The notes beneath the pieces were generated by a model. The model worked only from the letters and a program-made list of their open reading frames with translations, was not told where the DNA came from and searched no databases. From NCBI GenBank assembly GCA_013329085.1, contig DUKX01000147.1:603-7096 (forward strand): DNA of 6,494 nt. The letters are read 5' to 3'. Each line of letters begins with the position of its first letter. Positions within the stretch are counted from its first letter, which is position 1. Of the stretch, positions 1 to 6,494 are shown in pieces. The position numbers and the translations under genes are program-made. The DNA is from Methanofastidiosum sp. GTDB taxonomy: Archaea > Methanobacteriota_B > Thermococci > Methanofastidiosales > Methanofastidiosaceae.

Positions 1-306
1 GTACAAGACGTTCTTGCAATTGAAGTCCAACTTGGGAGAATCAGGGGCGAGGTAGAAAGCTATGAAGGAAGAATCAAATATCTAGAAAACACGACAACTT
101 TTGGCACATTTTATATAAATCTATACGAACCTGAAAAGATCGTCCATGAGTGGGGCATAAAGAACACCTTTGATAGAGCTATAGATGCATTCATAGTTTC
201 AGTTGCTGGGATAATAATATTGGGCGGATTCTTTATACCAATATTAATCCTTCTAGGGGTAATATACTTAATAGTAAAATATATTAGGAAAAGAGTAAAA
301 AAATAA
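1..306 (+). CDS. C-terminal part of a DUF4349-type membrane protein (5' end outside window)
   Basis: An open frame enters from the left edge and stops with TAA at 304-306, giving the last 101 residues. Residues about 1-35 are charged and probably coiled coil (LGRIRGEVESYEGRIKYLEN), followed by a short strand-like TFGTFYINLYEP. A long hydrophobic segment follows at residues about 63-94, beginning AFIVSVAGIIILGG, and a basic tail (YIRKRVKK) that should lie in the cytoplasm. The order VQLGRIRGEVES-EGRIKYLENTTTFGTFYINLYEP plus a C-terminal membrane segment matches the end of DUF4349 proteins, where a lipoprotein-like or membrane-anchored extracellular domain precedes the helix. The family has no assigned biochemical role and I infer none. 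The N-terminus, and so any signal peptide, is outside the window. The family call rests on recalled pattern similarity, not on a search. Confidence 0.75.
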   Translation, partial: VQDVLAIEVQLGRIRGEVESYEGRIKYLENTTTFGTFYINLYEPEKIVHEWGIKNTFDRAIDAFIVSVAGIIILGGFFIPILILLGVIYLIVKYIRKRVKK

Positions 307-325
307 TATTTTATTTTATTTTTTT
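297..325. terminator. Bidirectional poly-T termination region between convergent genes
   Basis: The stop codons of the convergent genes lie only 9 bp apart (306 on plus, 316 on minus). Downstream of the plus-strand stop the sequence is T-rich and ends in seven T at 319-325. Downstream of the minus-strand stop there are seven T on the minus strand (plus-strand A at 297-303). Archaeal RNA polymerase terminates at such T tracts without needing a hairpin. Each tract overlaps the end of the opposite gene. The terminator role is inferred from composition and placement. Confidence 0.55.
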
Positions 326-474
326 GGGATTGATTGCGGTACATACTGAGTATTTCTCTCGTTGCCTTTTAACGGAGGTTTGCTCAAAGTATTTCTTTTC
401 CTACTAAGTCCCTCTATTATTGAAAATAATGCTATCAATCCTATTACAATCGCTATGAAAATATAGAACTCCAT
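316..474 (-). CDS. Small single-pass membrane protein, 52 residues, unknown function
   Basis: This reading frame runs from ATG at 474 to TAA at 316-318. The product starts MEFYIFIAIVIGLIALFSII and ends NTQYVPQSIPKK. Residues 3-20 form one hydrophobic helix; a basic segment (SRKRN, residues 24-28) and a polar, Pro-containing tail of about 25 residues follow. By the positive-inside rule the C-terminal tail should face the cytoplasm. A Shine-Dalgarno motif GGGTGA (479-484, minus) ends 4 nt before the ATG, and a TATA box lies about 35 nt upstream, so the gene has its own expression signals. It ends convergently with the DUF4349-type gene. I do not recognise a family. A longer frame in another phase overlaps it (minus, 344-111), but that frame lies mostly antisense to the DUF4349 gene and has no comparable start signals. 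Coding status is likely but untested. Confidence 0.62.
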   Translation of the reverse strand: MEFYIFIAIVIGLIALFSIIEGLSRKRNTLSKPPLKGNERNTQYVPQSIPKK

Positions 475-496
475 AATTTCACCCTGTCATTGGTTT

Positions 497-505
497 AAAA
501 AAAAA
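497..505 (-). terminator. Poly-T terminator after the secreted Gly/Ser-rich protein gene
   Basis: Nine consecutive T on the minus strand begin about 31 nt after the stop codon of the 536-1033 gene. They lie just downstream of the TATA box of the next gene. Termination of the upstream transcript and initiation of the downstream one would therefore occur within the same 30 bp or so. The role is inferred. Confidence 0.5.
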
Positions 506-515
506 GATATATAAA
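506..515 (-). promoter_or_regulatory. TATA box for the 52-residue membrane protein gene
   Basis: On the minus strand the sequence reads TTTATATATC, close to the archaeal box A. Its centre is about 37 nt upstream of the ATG at 474. Transcription starting about 26 nt downstream would give a leader of roughly 10-12 nt that just includes the GGGTGA ribosome-binding motif. The assignment is inferred from motif and spacing. Confidence 0.5.
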
Positions 516-535
516 ATTATTGGTTGGAGTAATTT

Positions 536-1033
536 TTATTTACCACAGCCACAGCCACTAGATGACCCTCCGTCTCTTCCGCCACCCGCAGAATTACTTG
601 TACTGAGCCCCATTGATTCAGTATCTAATGCAAATAACTTGGATATTTTAGTACTTACTGGACCTTTTCCATCATTTGTTCTAAACCAATATTCGATATC
701 CCATTCTTTTGCCTTTGGTGCAAATTTGAAAAGTTCATCTTCATACATAGGCAATATATACAATATTCCATCTTTTGCATTGTTATCAGTTATATCTGCT
801 TTAATCATTTCTCTTCTTGACCCATTAATAAAGACAAACATATATCTGGGTAGATCTCCATCAGCGTCTTTATATTCTACTTGAAATTTATAAGAAAATG
901 TGTTATTCTTGAAAGTGTATAAAAGAACTCCGTTTTGAAGCTCTGGAGACGTATTTTCTGCTGCTAAAATAGGAGAAACAAATAGAGAAATCGCAAATAT
1001 CAATGTTAATAAGACCATAATTATTTTGTTCAT
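536..1033 (-). CDS. Small secreted or surface protein with Ig-like domain and Gly/Ser-rich GCGCGK tail
   Basis: The product is 165 residues from ATG at 1033. A Shine-Dalgarno GGAGGT (1041-1046) sits 7 nt upstream of this ATG. An in-frame TTG at 1048 overlaps that motif, so I reject it as the start. Residues 1-25 are a Sec-type signal peptide (MNKIIMVLLTLIFAISLF, then SPILAA), with probable cleavage near A24 or A25. Residues about 30-140 look like one beta-sandwich domain; YKDADGDLPRYMFVFINGS resembles the 'DADGD...Y..V.I.G' signature of Ig/fibronectin-like domains in archaeal surface proteins. Residues 147-160 are a Gly/Ser linker, and the protein ends GCGCGK with the only two cysteines of the mature chain (C161, C163). 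No C-terminal membrane helix follows. The protein should act outside the membrane; its function and the role of the cysteines are unknown. It has its own promoter. Confidence 0.8.
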   Translation of the reverse strand: MNKIIMVLLTLIFAISLFVSPILAAENTSPELQNGVLLYTFKNNTFSYKFQVEYKDADGDLPRYMFVFINGSRREMIKADITDNNAKDGILYILPMYEDELFKFAPKAKEWDIEYWFRTNDGKGPVSTKISKLFALDTESMGLSTSNSAGGGRDGGSSSGCGCGK

Positions 1034-1069
1034 TTTTTTTACCTCCAATACTGCTTAAGATAAATTTTT

Positions 1070-1075
1070 AAAAAA
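1070..1075 (-). terminator. Poly-T tract likely ending the thrS-purA-pth2 operon
   Basis: Six T on the minus strand lie about 29 nt after the pth2 stop codon, within an AT-only stretch. This is the first T run after the last gene of the operon. It lies just downstream of the TATA box of the secreted-protein gene, so some readthrough into that gene is possible. The role is inferred from position only. Confidence 0.4.
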
Positions 1076-1078
1076 TAT

Positions 1079-1086
1079 TTATATAA
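1079..1086 (-). promoter_or_regulatory. TATA box (TTATATAA) for the secreted Gly/Ser-rich protein gene
   Basis: TTATATAA lies about 49 nt upstream of the ATG at 1033, preceded on the minus strand by CAAAAGC, which could serve as the TFB recognition element. A start site about 26 nt downstream would give a leader of roughly 23 nt containing the GGAGGT motif. The box lies only 18 nt beyond the pth2 stop. The same octamer precedes thrS. Confidence 0.6.
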
Positions 1087-1103
1087 GCTTTTGTATTGGC
1101 ATG

Positions 1104-1478
1104 CTATAAAAGTTTCAGGTTCCCCACTATCTTATCAATTTCGTCTTCTGGGGCTGGCCCTATACCCAAAACAGTAATTGTTCCAGGTGGAATTTCTGTT
1201 AATCCCGCATCTTTGATTAGTTCAGTTGTCAGTCCAACACTTTTTGCCTCATTGAATACTTTGAGGAGTGAATCTAAATCATCAATCTTCAAAACAACTT
1301 TTTTTTGCCCTTCAGAAAACCATTCAGAAAAATATTTATTTTTGTTATTTTCCGATTTTATTGCACAACTTACTGCAGCATGCGCTACTTGAGCAGATAG
1401 CTTTCCTTTTGATAATTTCAAATCATCTCTGACAACAATTGCCATTTTATATTTAAATTTGTTAAAAAGGCCAAACAA
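1104..1478 (-). CDS. pth2: Peptidyl-tRNA hydrolase, archaeal type (Pth2)
   Basis: Pth2 hydrolyses the ester bond of peptidyl-tRNAs released from stalled ribosomes, returning free tRNA in the cytoplasm. The 124-residue product shows the family core in order: a first strand KMAIVVRDDL (11-20); the conserved LSKGKLSAQVAHAAV (22-36), with the catalytic-loop lysines and the AQVAHA helix; VVLKIDDLDSLL (61-72); and the signature AGLTEIPPGTITVLGIGPAP (91-110). Length is normal for the family (about 115-125). I chose TTG at 1478: GGGGAG (1484-1489) lies 5 nt upstream, whereas the ATG at 1445 has no ribosome-binding motif and would leave a very short N-terminus. This TTG directly follows the purA stop codon, and its ribosome-binding motif lies inside purA, so coupled translation is likely. 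It is the last gene of the operon. Confidence 0.95.
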   Translation of the reverse strand: MFGLFNKFKYKMAIVVRDDLKLSKGKLSAQVAHAAVSCAIKSENNKNKYFSEWFSEGQKKVVLKIDDLDSLLKVFNEAKSVGLTTELIKDAGLTEIPPGTITVLGIGPAPEDEIDKIVGNLKLL

Positions 1479-2765
<1,287 letters not shown>

Positions 2766-4349
2766 TTATCTCGCCTCGTGTTCAATATCAAATCCTTTTT
2801 TTATTATGATTGCCTTTTTCCAATTTTTATCCTCGTTTGGATAATCACTTCTATAATGGGCCCCTCTAGATTCTGTTCTTTCTAGGGCAGATATGGCTAC
2901 AGCTTGGGCAACAAATAGAATATTTCTTAATTTGAAGTATTCCAAATAATTTTGTGTTGAGTTTATCTTTTCAAATTTATTTTTTATTTCAGAAAACTCC
3001 TTGATTGCAGTTGTTATTCCTTCTTTGTTTCTAATAATCCCAAGATATCTCCACATGATCTCTTTTATCTCTTTAATCAGTTCTTTTTCTGAAGAACTTT
3101 CAGTATGTTTAGGTAATGATTCAATATAGTTCTTAGTATCTATGTAGTCAAAATCATTTATTAACGCAAATTCAGATGCATTTCTTCCTGCAATTTCCCC
3201 AAACACTAAAGTTTCAGCTAAAGCGTTGCCTGCAAGCCTATTGGCCCCGTGTACGCCACCTGCAGTTTCTCCACAAGCATATAATCCTTTGACATTTGTT
3301 TCGCATTTATCATTTATTTTTAAACCGCCCATGAAGAAATGACAGGAAGGTTTAACAAGAAGATTATCTTTAGTTAGATCAATCCCTTTAGTCAAGAAAA
3401 ACTCTAATTCTTTTGAATATTTTGTTTTAAGAAAATCTTCAGGAACTTCTTTATAGGATATAAAAACTCCGCCGTCTGTGCCTCTGCCTTCAAGCGCTTC
3501 TGTAAAAATAGCTCTTGACATGACATCACGAGTAGTTTTTTCTAAAAGGTTTGAATCATATTTTCCAATAAATCTTTCACCTTTACTATTAAGAAGAACA
3601 GCACCGTCAGTAAAGATGAATGGTAAAACTAGATAGGATTTAAGTGCTACAGTAGGGAAAAATTGTACATATTCCATATCTATTAAAGAAGCTCCAACAT
3701 CTAATCCTAGGTAATATCCATCGCCTTCAACATCGGAAGGATTTGTGGAGTTTCTATAGATATTTCCTGCTCCGCCTGTTGCAATTATAATCGATTTAAA
3801 TGAAATTTCTAAAAAATTTTTCCCATCACATACTATTCCAGATACAACTCTACCTTTCTTTTCAAAGAGTTTGATTAAATGTTTTCCTTCCAAGAATTTT
3901 ATATCATTATTTTTAGCATATTCCATTAGTTTCAATGGGATTATTCTCCCACACCCAGGACCTGGTGGCTCTACCCTTACAGTTCGTGCGACTGAGTTCC
4001 CCCCAGATAAATTGAGGACAAAATTTCCATTTTCTTTTTTATATTGAATTCCATAATCTTCAAGTGAAAGAATGGCGCTTTTTGTATTTTGAGAAAGAAT
4101 TTTTGCTAATTTTGGATCTGATACATTTGCTGAACCTTTCATTATGTCCTCATAATACAGATCAGAAGAATCATTTTCAGATAATGGCGCATTTAAAATT
4201 CCTTCAGAAATTGAACTGCATCCACCCTTTCCCACATATCCTTTGGTCAATATTATTACGTCTTTGACATATTTTTTAGATTCTATGGCGGCCCTTAGAC
4301 CTGCAAGCCCACCGCCAACTACTAAGACATCACAATTTATCTTTTCCAT
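2766..4349 (-). CDS. FAD-dependent fumarate reductase / L-aspartate oxidase-family flavoprotein
   Basis: The 527-residue product belongs to the SdhA/FrdA/NadB flavoprotein family. It shows an FAD-binding GGGLAGLRAA (12-21), a second FAD motif IIIATGGAGNIY (187-198), the capping domain, GLYACGETAGGVHGANRLAG (355-374) and the family C-terminal domain (RNILFVAQAV, RTESRGAHYRSDYP). Catalytic Arg274 (TTRDVMSRA), His337 (SCHFFMGG) and Arg371 (HGANR) are present. However, the usual HPT motif reads FPT (Phe231), and the usual TEAxRGEGA appears shortened to TDGA (247-250). The GGHS of NadB is GGNS (116-119), and no flavin-linking His is seen, so FAD is probably non-covalent. No signal peptide or iron-sulfur subunit gene is present, so it is likely soluble. 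Start ATG 4349 has AGGA (4357-4360) 7 nt upstream. NadB (aspartate to iminoaspartate for NAD) or a fumarate reductase are the closest roles; the substrate is uncertain. Confidence 0.88.
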   Translation of the reverse strand: MEKINCDVLVVGGGLAGLRAAIESKKYVKDVIILTKGYVGKGGCSSISEGILNAPLSENDSSDLYYEDIMKGSANVSDPKLAKILSQNTKSAILSLEDYGIQYKKENGNFVLNLSGGNSVARTVRVEPPGPGCGRIIPLKLMEYAKNNDIKFLEGKHLIKLFEKKGRVVSGIVCDGKNFLEISFKSIIIATGGAGNIYRNSTNPSDVEGDGYYLGLDVGASLIDMEYVQFFPTVALKSYLVLPFIFTDGAVLLNSKGERFIGKYDSNLLEKTTRDVMSRAIFTEALEGRGTDGGVFISYKEVPEDFLKTKYSKELEFFLTKGIDLTKDNLLVKPSCHFFMGGLKINDKCETNVKGLYACGETAGGVHGANRLAGNALAETLVFGEIAGRNASEFALINDFDYIDTKNYIESLPKHTESSSEKELIKEIKEIMWRYLGIIRNKEGITTAIKEFSEIKNKFEKINSTQNYLEYFKLRNILFVAQAVAISALERTESRGAHYRSDYPNEDKNWKKAIIIKKGFDIEHEAR

Positions 4350-4358
4350 TTTATAATC

Positions 4359-6203
4359 CTACCTAAAACTAGCTCTTAAAGAAAGTCTTCTTGGCAGAGG
4401 TAACGGTCTTGTTGGTTTTCCTTTGGTAAGATCTAAAAAGCTAGCTTTGAATTCTTCTACAGAAGTATTCTTCTGAGATGAATCGTCTCTAGATCTAATG
4501 TTAATTGTGGAATTCTTAATTTCGTCATCGCCTATAACTATAATATATGGAACCCACTCTTTTTCGGCGTCCCTTATCTTCTTACCAAGCCTCAAATCTC
4601 TATCATCTATATCTGTCCTTATTCCTGATTTTTCTAAATCTTCTAAGATTTTGAATGAGTGGTCTAGTTGCTCTTCACCTACGGGAAGAACTCTTACCTG
4701 AGTAGGTGATAACCACAATGGAAGCATTGGTTTCTTACCTTTCTTAGACTCTAAGTATGCTGTTTCAAGAAGTGCGTAAAGATTTCTCTCAATTGCACCT
4801 GAAATTGAAGCATGCAACATCAAAGGATATTTTTCTTTTCCATCTTCATCAAAATATTTGATTTCAAATCTTTCAGTATTTTCTATATCAATTTGAACAG
4901 TTGAAAGAGCTGAAGCTTTATTTAATGAATCGACAAAATTAAACTCAAATTTCATCACGAAATAGAATGGCCTTTCATCCCACATTTCAACTAAAACTGG
5001 CCTATTAATTAATGACATAAGCCTTTCCACAAATTCTGTATTTTCGTCATAAAATGATTTGACAAATCTTATAGCAACTTCATAGTTTAAATTAAGTCCT
5101 TCCATCCATTTCATCGATAATTTAAATTGTTCGATAAACTCATTCTTTGCACTGTCCATGGATATCGCAAGAGTATGCATATCCGGCATAGTAAAAGCCC
5201 TTAATCTTCTTAAGCCTACTAGCTCGCCCCTTTGTTCTCTTCTGAAGCTGTAACGTGTCAATTCGTATAATCTAAGTGGAAGATCTTTGTAAGAAATTAT
5301 CATGTCATGTTTCATGAGATATTGGCCAAAACATGCTGCAAATCTTAAGAAATAATCATCATTTCCAGATTTAACTATATATTGCCTTGCCGGAAATCTA
5401 TTTAGGTACTTAGAAAGCATTGGATGAGTAATACTATACATTATCGGTGTTTCTACTTCCATTCCCCCGTATTCGAGTATGCTATCGTTAACTCGAGTTT
5501 CTAATAACCTCTTGATTAGAACACCTTTTGGATACCACCTCAAATTTCCAGGGTCTGAGCCTTTTTCATAATCAACAAGCTCTAAATTTTTCATGTACTC
5601 AACATGCGGCGGAACTATATCGACTTTTCTAGAGTGTGTAACTTCATATTCTGCTAATTTTTTGAGACTATCATGATTTTTAAAATCAAACTTTTCTTGG
5701 GGTATAAGATTTAGGGAAGGGTCAAGTATATACCAGCTAGATTTAATTCTTTCCTCTGCTTTCAAAGCTTCAGATACGACCTCACTATCTCCTTGAGACT
5801 TAATACTCCTAGAAAGTTCGGATAGAGGATGGCCTTTACATGATACTTTAAAGGCTTTATAATAACCAAAAGGTGCCCTTTTTACCTCATATTCTGTTTT
5901 TAATTTATTTTCTAAATCTTTCAATAATTTAATAGCTATTTCAGGAGGTGCGAGATTATTGCTTAAATGCGCATATGGATACAGAAAAACTTTTTCTGAT
6001 TTAACAGATTTAGATACTTCTGCAACTTCATTAAATGCTTTATCAATCACAGAATCATCGTCACCTTCTTCAACAGCAACGAAGACCGAAAGACAATCTT
6101 CCATTCTGCCTTTCTTTAAAGAATCTTCAATCTCCTCAGCTATTTTTGTCTTTGAAGTAATTTCATACTCTAAATAGTCACTATGTATTAAAAGAATCCG
6201 CAT
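4359..6203 (-). CDS. thrS: Threonyl-tRNA synthetase, archaeal type with N-terminal editing domain
   Basis: ThrRS charges tRNA-Thr with threonine and ATP in the cytoplasm. Residues 1 to about 140 form the archaeal D-aminoacyl-tRNA-deacylase-like editing domain, which removes mischarged serine. It shows MRILLIHSDYLEYE, PYAHLS (H79) and APFGYYKAFKVSCKGHPLSE (110-129), carrying likely editing residues K116/K119, H125 and E129. The class II core spans about 200-490. The Zn ligands are C291 (FAAC), H343 (PDMH) and H464 (MLHAS); motif 2 is RLYELTRYSFRREQRG (311-326), and motif 3 is SGAIERNLYALLE (468-480). The anticodon-binding domain starts near PLWLSPTQVRVLPVGEEQL (495-513). At 614 residues it is complete. 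Start ATG 6203 is preceded by GGTGA (6208-6212) 4 nt away. It is the first gene of the operon; its TAG lies 9 bp before the next start and overlaps that gene's ribosome-binding region. Confidence 0.97.
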   Translation of the reverse strand: MRILLIHSDYLEYEITSKTKIAEEIEDSLKKGRMEDCLSVFVAVEEGDDDSVIDKAFNEVAEVSKSVKSEKVFLYPYAHLSNNLAPPEIAIKLLKDLENKLKTEYEVKRAPFGYYKAFKVSCKGHPLSELSRSIKSQGDSEVVSEALKAEERIKSSWYILDPSLNLIPQEKFDFKNHDSLKKLAEYEVTHSRKVDIVPPHVEYMKNLELVDYEKGSDPGNLRWYPKGVLIKRLLETRVNDSILEYGGMEVETPIMYSITHPMLSKYLNRFPARQYIVKSGNDDYFLRFAACFGQYLMKHDMIISYKDLPLRLYELTRYSFRREQRGELVGLRRLRAFTMPDMHTLAISMDSAKNEFIEQFKLSMKWMEGLNLNYEVAIRFVKSFYDENTEFVERLMSLINRPVLVEMWDERPFYFVMKFEFNFVDSLNKASALSTVQIDIENTERFEIKYFDEDGKEKYPLMLHASISGAIERNLYALLETAYLESKKGKKPMLPLWLSPTQVRVLPVGEEQLDHSFKILEDLEKSGIRTDIDDRDLRLGKKIRDAEKEWVPYIIVIGDDEIKNSTINIRSRDDSSQKNTSVEEFKASFLDLTKGKPTRPLPLPRRLSLRASFR

Positions 6204-6253
6204 AGATTCACCATTAAAAAGATTATATTATAGAAGCAATCTTGATGTGTAAC

Positions 6254-6261
6254 TTATATAA
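6254..6261 (-). promoter_or_regulatory. TATA box (TTATATAA) of the thrS operon promoter
   Basis: The minus strand reads CCGAAAG followed by TTATATAA; the CGAAAG resembles the TFB recognition element. The box centre is about 54 nt upstream of the thrS ATG, predicting a leader of about 28 nt that contains the GGTGA motif. The octamer is self-complementary, so it could in principle work toward ubiX as well, but the better TFB element is on the minus-strand side. A second AT-rich match at 6222-6231 lies too close to the ATG to be preferred. Confidence 0.55.
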
Positions 6262-6295
6262 CTTTCGGAATAGATTCCTTATTTTAGAAAGGTAA

Positions 6296-6306
6296 ATCTT
6301 TAATAG
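6296..6306 (+). promoter_or_regulatory. Possible TATA-like element for a leaderless ubiX transcript
   Basis: TTTAATA within AATCTTTAATAG is centred about 25 nt before the ubiX ATG, the distance expected when the transcript starts at or next to the start codon. This fits the lack of any Shine-Dalgarno motif before that ATG. The match to the consensus is weak. The stronger AT-rich element CATATATATT at 6315-6324 lies too close to the ATG to drive the full gene. This is tentative. Confidence 0.3.
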
Positions 6307-6326
6307 TTACAATTCATATATATTTT

Positions 6327-6494
6327 ATGGAAGGAATTCTTGCGATAACTGGTGCAAGTGGAGTTATATACGGCATCAAATTGTTGGAAAATTTGAAAGG
6401 TAAAGTACATTTAATTGTAAGTGAAAGCGCAAAGAAAATAATTAAGGATGAAACAAATTACGAGTTAGATAAATTAAATAAATATGCATACAAA
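6327..6494 (+). CDS. ubiX: Flavin prenyltransferase UbiX, N-terminal part (3' end outside window)
   Basis: The first 56 residues are present, from ATG at 6327 to the right edge; the family is usually about 185-200 residues. The start MEGILAITGASGVIYGIKLL carries the UbiX fingerprint (I)TGASGxxYGxxLLE of the FMN-binding Rossmann-like fold. It is followed by KVHLIVSESAKKIIKDET, matching the family's VHLIVSxxAxxxIxxET. UbiX attaches a dimethylallyl group to FMN, making the prenylated-FMN cofactor of UbiD-type decarboxylases. In many archaea one such decarboxylase acts in the modified mevalonate pathway, so UbiX would support isoprenoid membrane-lipid synthesis. That role is family knowledge, not shown here. 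No Shine-Dalgarno motif precedes the ATG, unlike the other genes in the window, so leaderless translation is likely. The gene is divergent from thrS. Confidence 0.93.
   Translation, partial: MEGILAITGASGVIYGIKLLENLKGKVHLIVSESAKKIIKDETNYELDKLNKYAYK

Noticed and set aside
111..344. Minus-strand frame of 77 residues opposite the DUF4349-type gene
   Set aside because: It lies mostly antisense to a well-supported coding region and overlaps the better-supported 52-residue gene in another phase. I see no Shine-Dalgarno or promoter placed for its start, and its composition is what antisense of a hydrophobic AT-rich gene would give.
541..564. Short repeated GGCTGT units at the 3' end of the secreted-protein gene, considered as a DNA repeat
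   Set aside because: Only about two copies, fully explained by the Gly-Cys-Gly-Cys-Gly coding sequence.
639..884. Plus-strand frame of 81 residues inside the secreted-protein gene
   Set aside because: It is entirely antisense to a gene with signal peptide, ribosome-binding site and promoter, and shows no recognisable motif of its own.
1034..1048. Alternative TTG start at 1048 for the secreted protein
   Set aside because: The TTG overlaps the GGAGGT motif that is ideally placed for the ATG at 1033. Starting there would only add five residues (LEVKK, Met as initiator) before an already complete signal peptide.
1096..1392. Plus-strand frame of 98 residues opposite pth2
   Set aside because: It is antisense to Pth2, whose family motifs are clear on the minus strand. 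No start signals are seen.
4064..4267. Plus-strand frames inside the flavoprotein gene (4064-4267) and inside thrS (4498-4701, 5959-6177)
   Set aside because: All are antisense to strongly supported genes and have no family motif or expression signal.
6204..6326. Possible riboswitch or T-box-like leader upstream of thrS
   Set aside because: The predicted leader is only about 28 nt, too short for a structured RNA. T-boxes are a bacterial device, and no hairpin or specifier-like structure is visible.

Overview
The window looks archaeal, from an AT-rich genome. The threonyl-tRNA synthetase carries the archaeal D-aminoacyl-tRNA-deacylase-like editing domain. Peptidyl-tRNA hydrolase is the Pth2 type, and genes are preceded by TATA boxes (TTATATAA) and ended by poly-T tracts, with Shine-Dalgarno motifs at most starts. 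The set fits a euryarchaeal lineage, probably an uncultivated one; I cannot name the species from sequence alone.

Layout. From the left edge, the plus strand carries the C-terminal end of a DUF4349-type membrane protein (1-306). Convergent to it on the minus strand is a 52-residue single-pass membrane protein (316-474), followed by a small secreted Gly/Ser-rich protein ending in GCGCGK (536-1033). The rest of the minus strand is a tight four-gene operon transcribed right to left: thrS (6203-4359), a fumarate reductase/aspartate oxidase-family flavoprotein (4349-2766), purA (2765-1479) and pth2 (1478-1104). A 123-bp divergent promoter region separates thrS from the start of a UbiX-type flavin prenyltransferase gene (6327 to the right edge, plus strand).

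How the genes work together. The operon is mostly housekeeping: tRNA charging (ThrRS), peptidyl-tRNA recycling (Pth2) and the aspartate-consuming step of AMP synthesis (PurA). The flavoprotein sits beside PurA, whose pathway consumes aspartate and later releases fumarate. It resembles enzymes that act on those two C4 acids, but the conserved His of the family's HPT motif is Phe, so its substrate is uncertain. Genes are separated by 0-9 bp; two junctions have the form TAA directly followed by a TTG start, with the Shine-Dalgarno motif inside the upstream gene, which suggests translational coupling. I see no mobile element, CRISPR array, tRNA or rRNA, and no clear sign of a new multi-gene system. 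The less ordinary items are the small membrane protein, the two-cysteine tail of the secreted protein and the altered active site of the flavoprotein. No stretch longer than about 125 bp lacks a gene.
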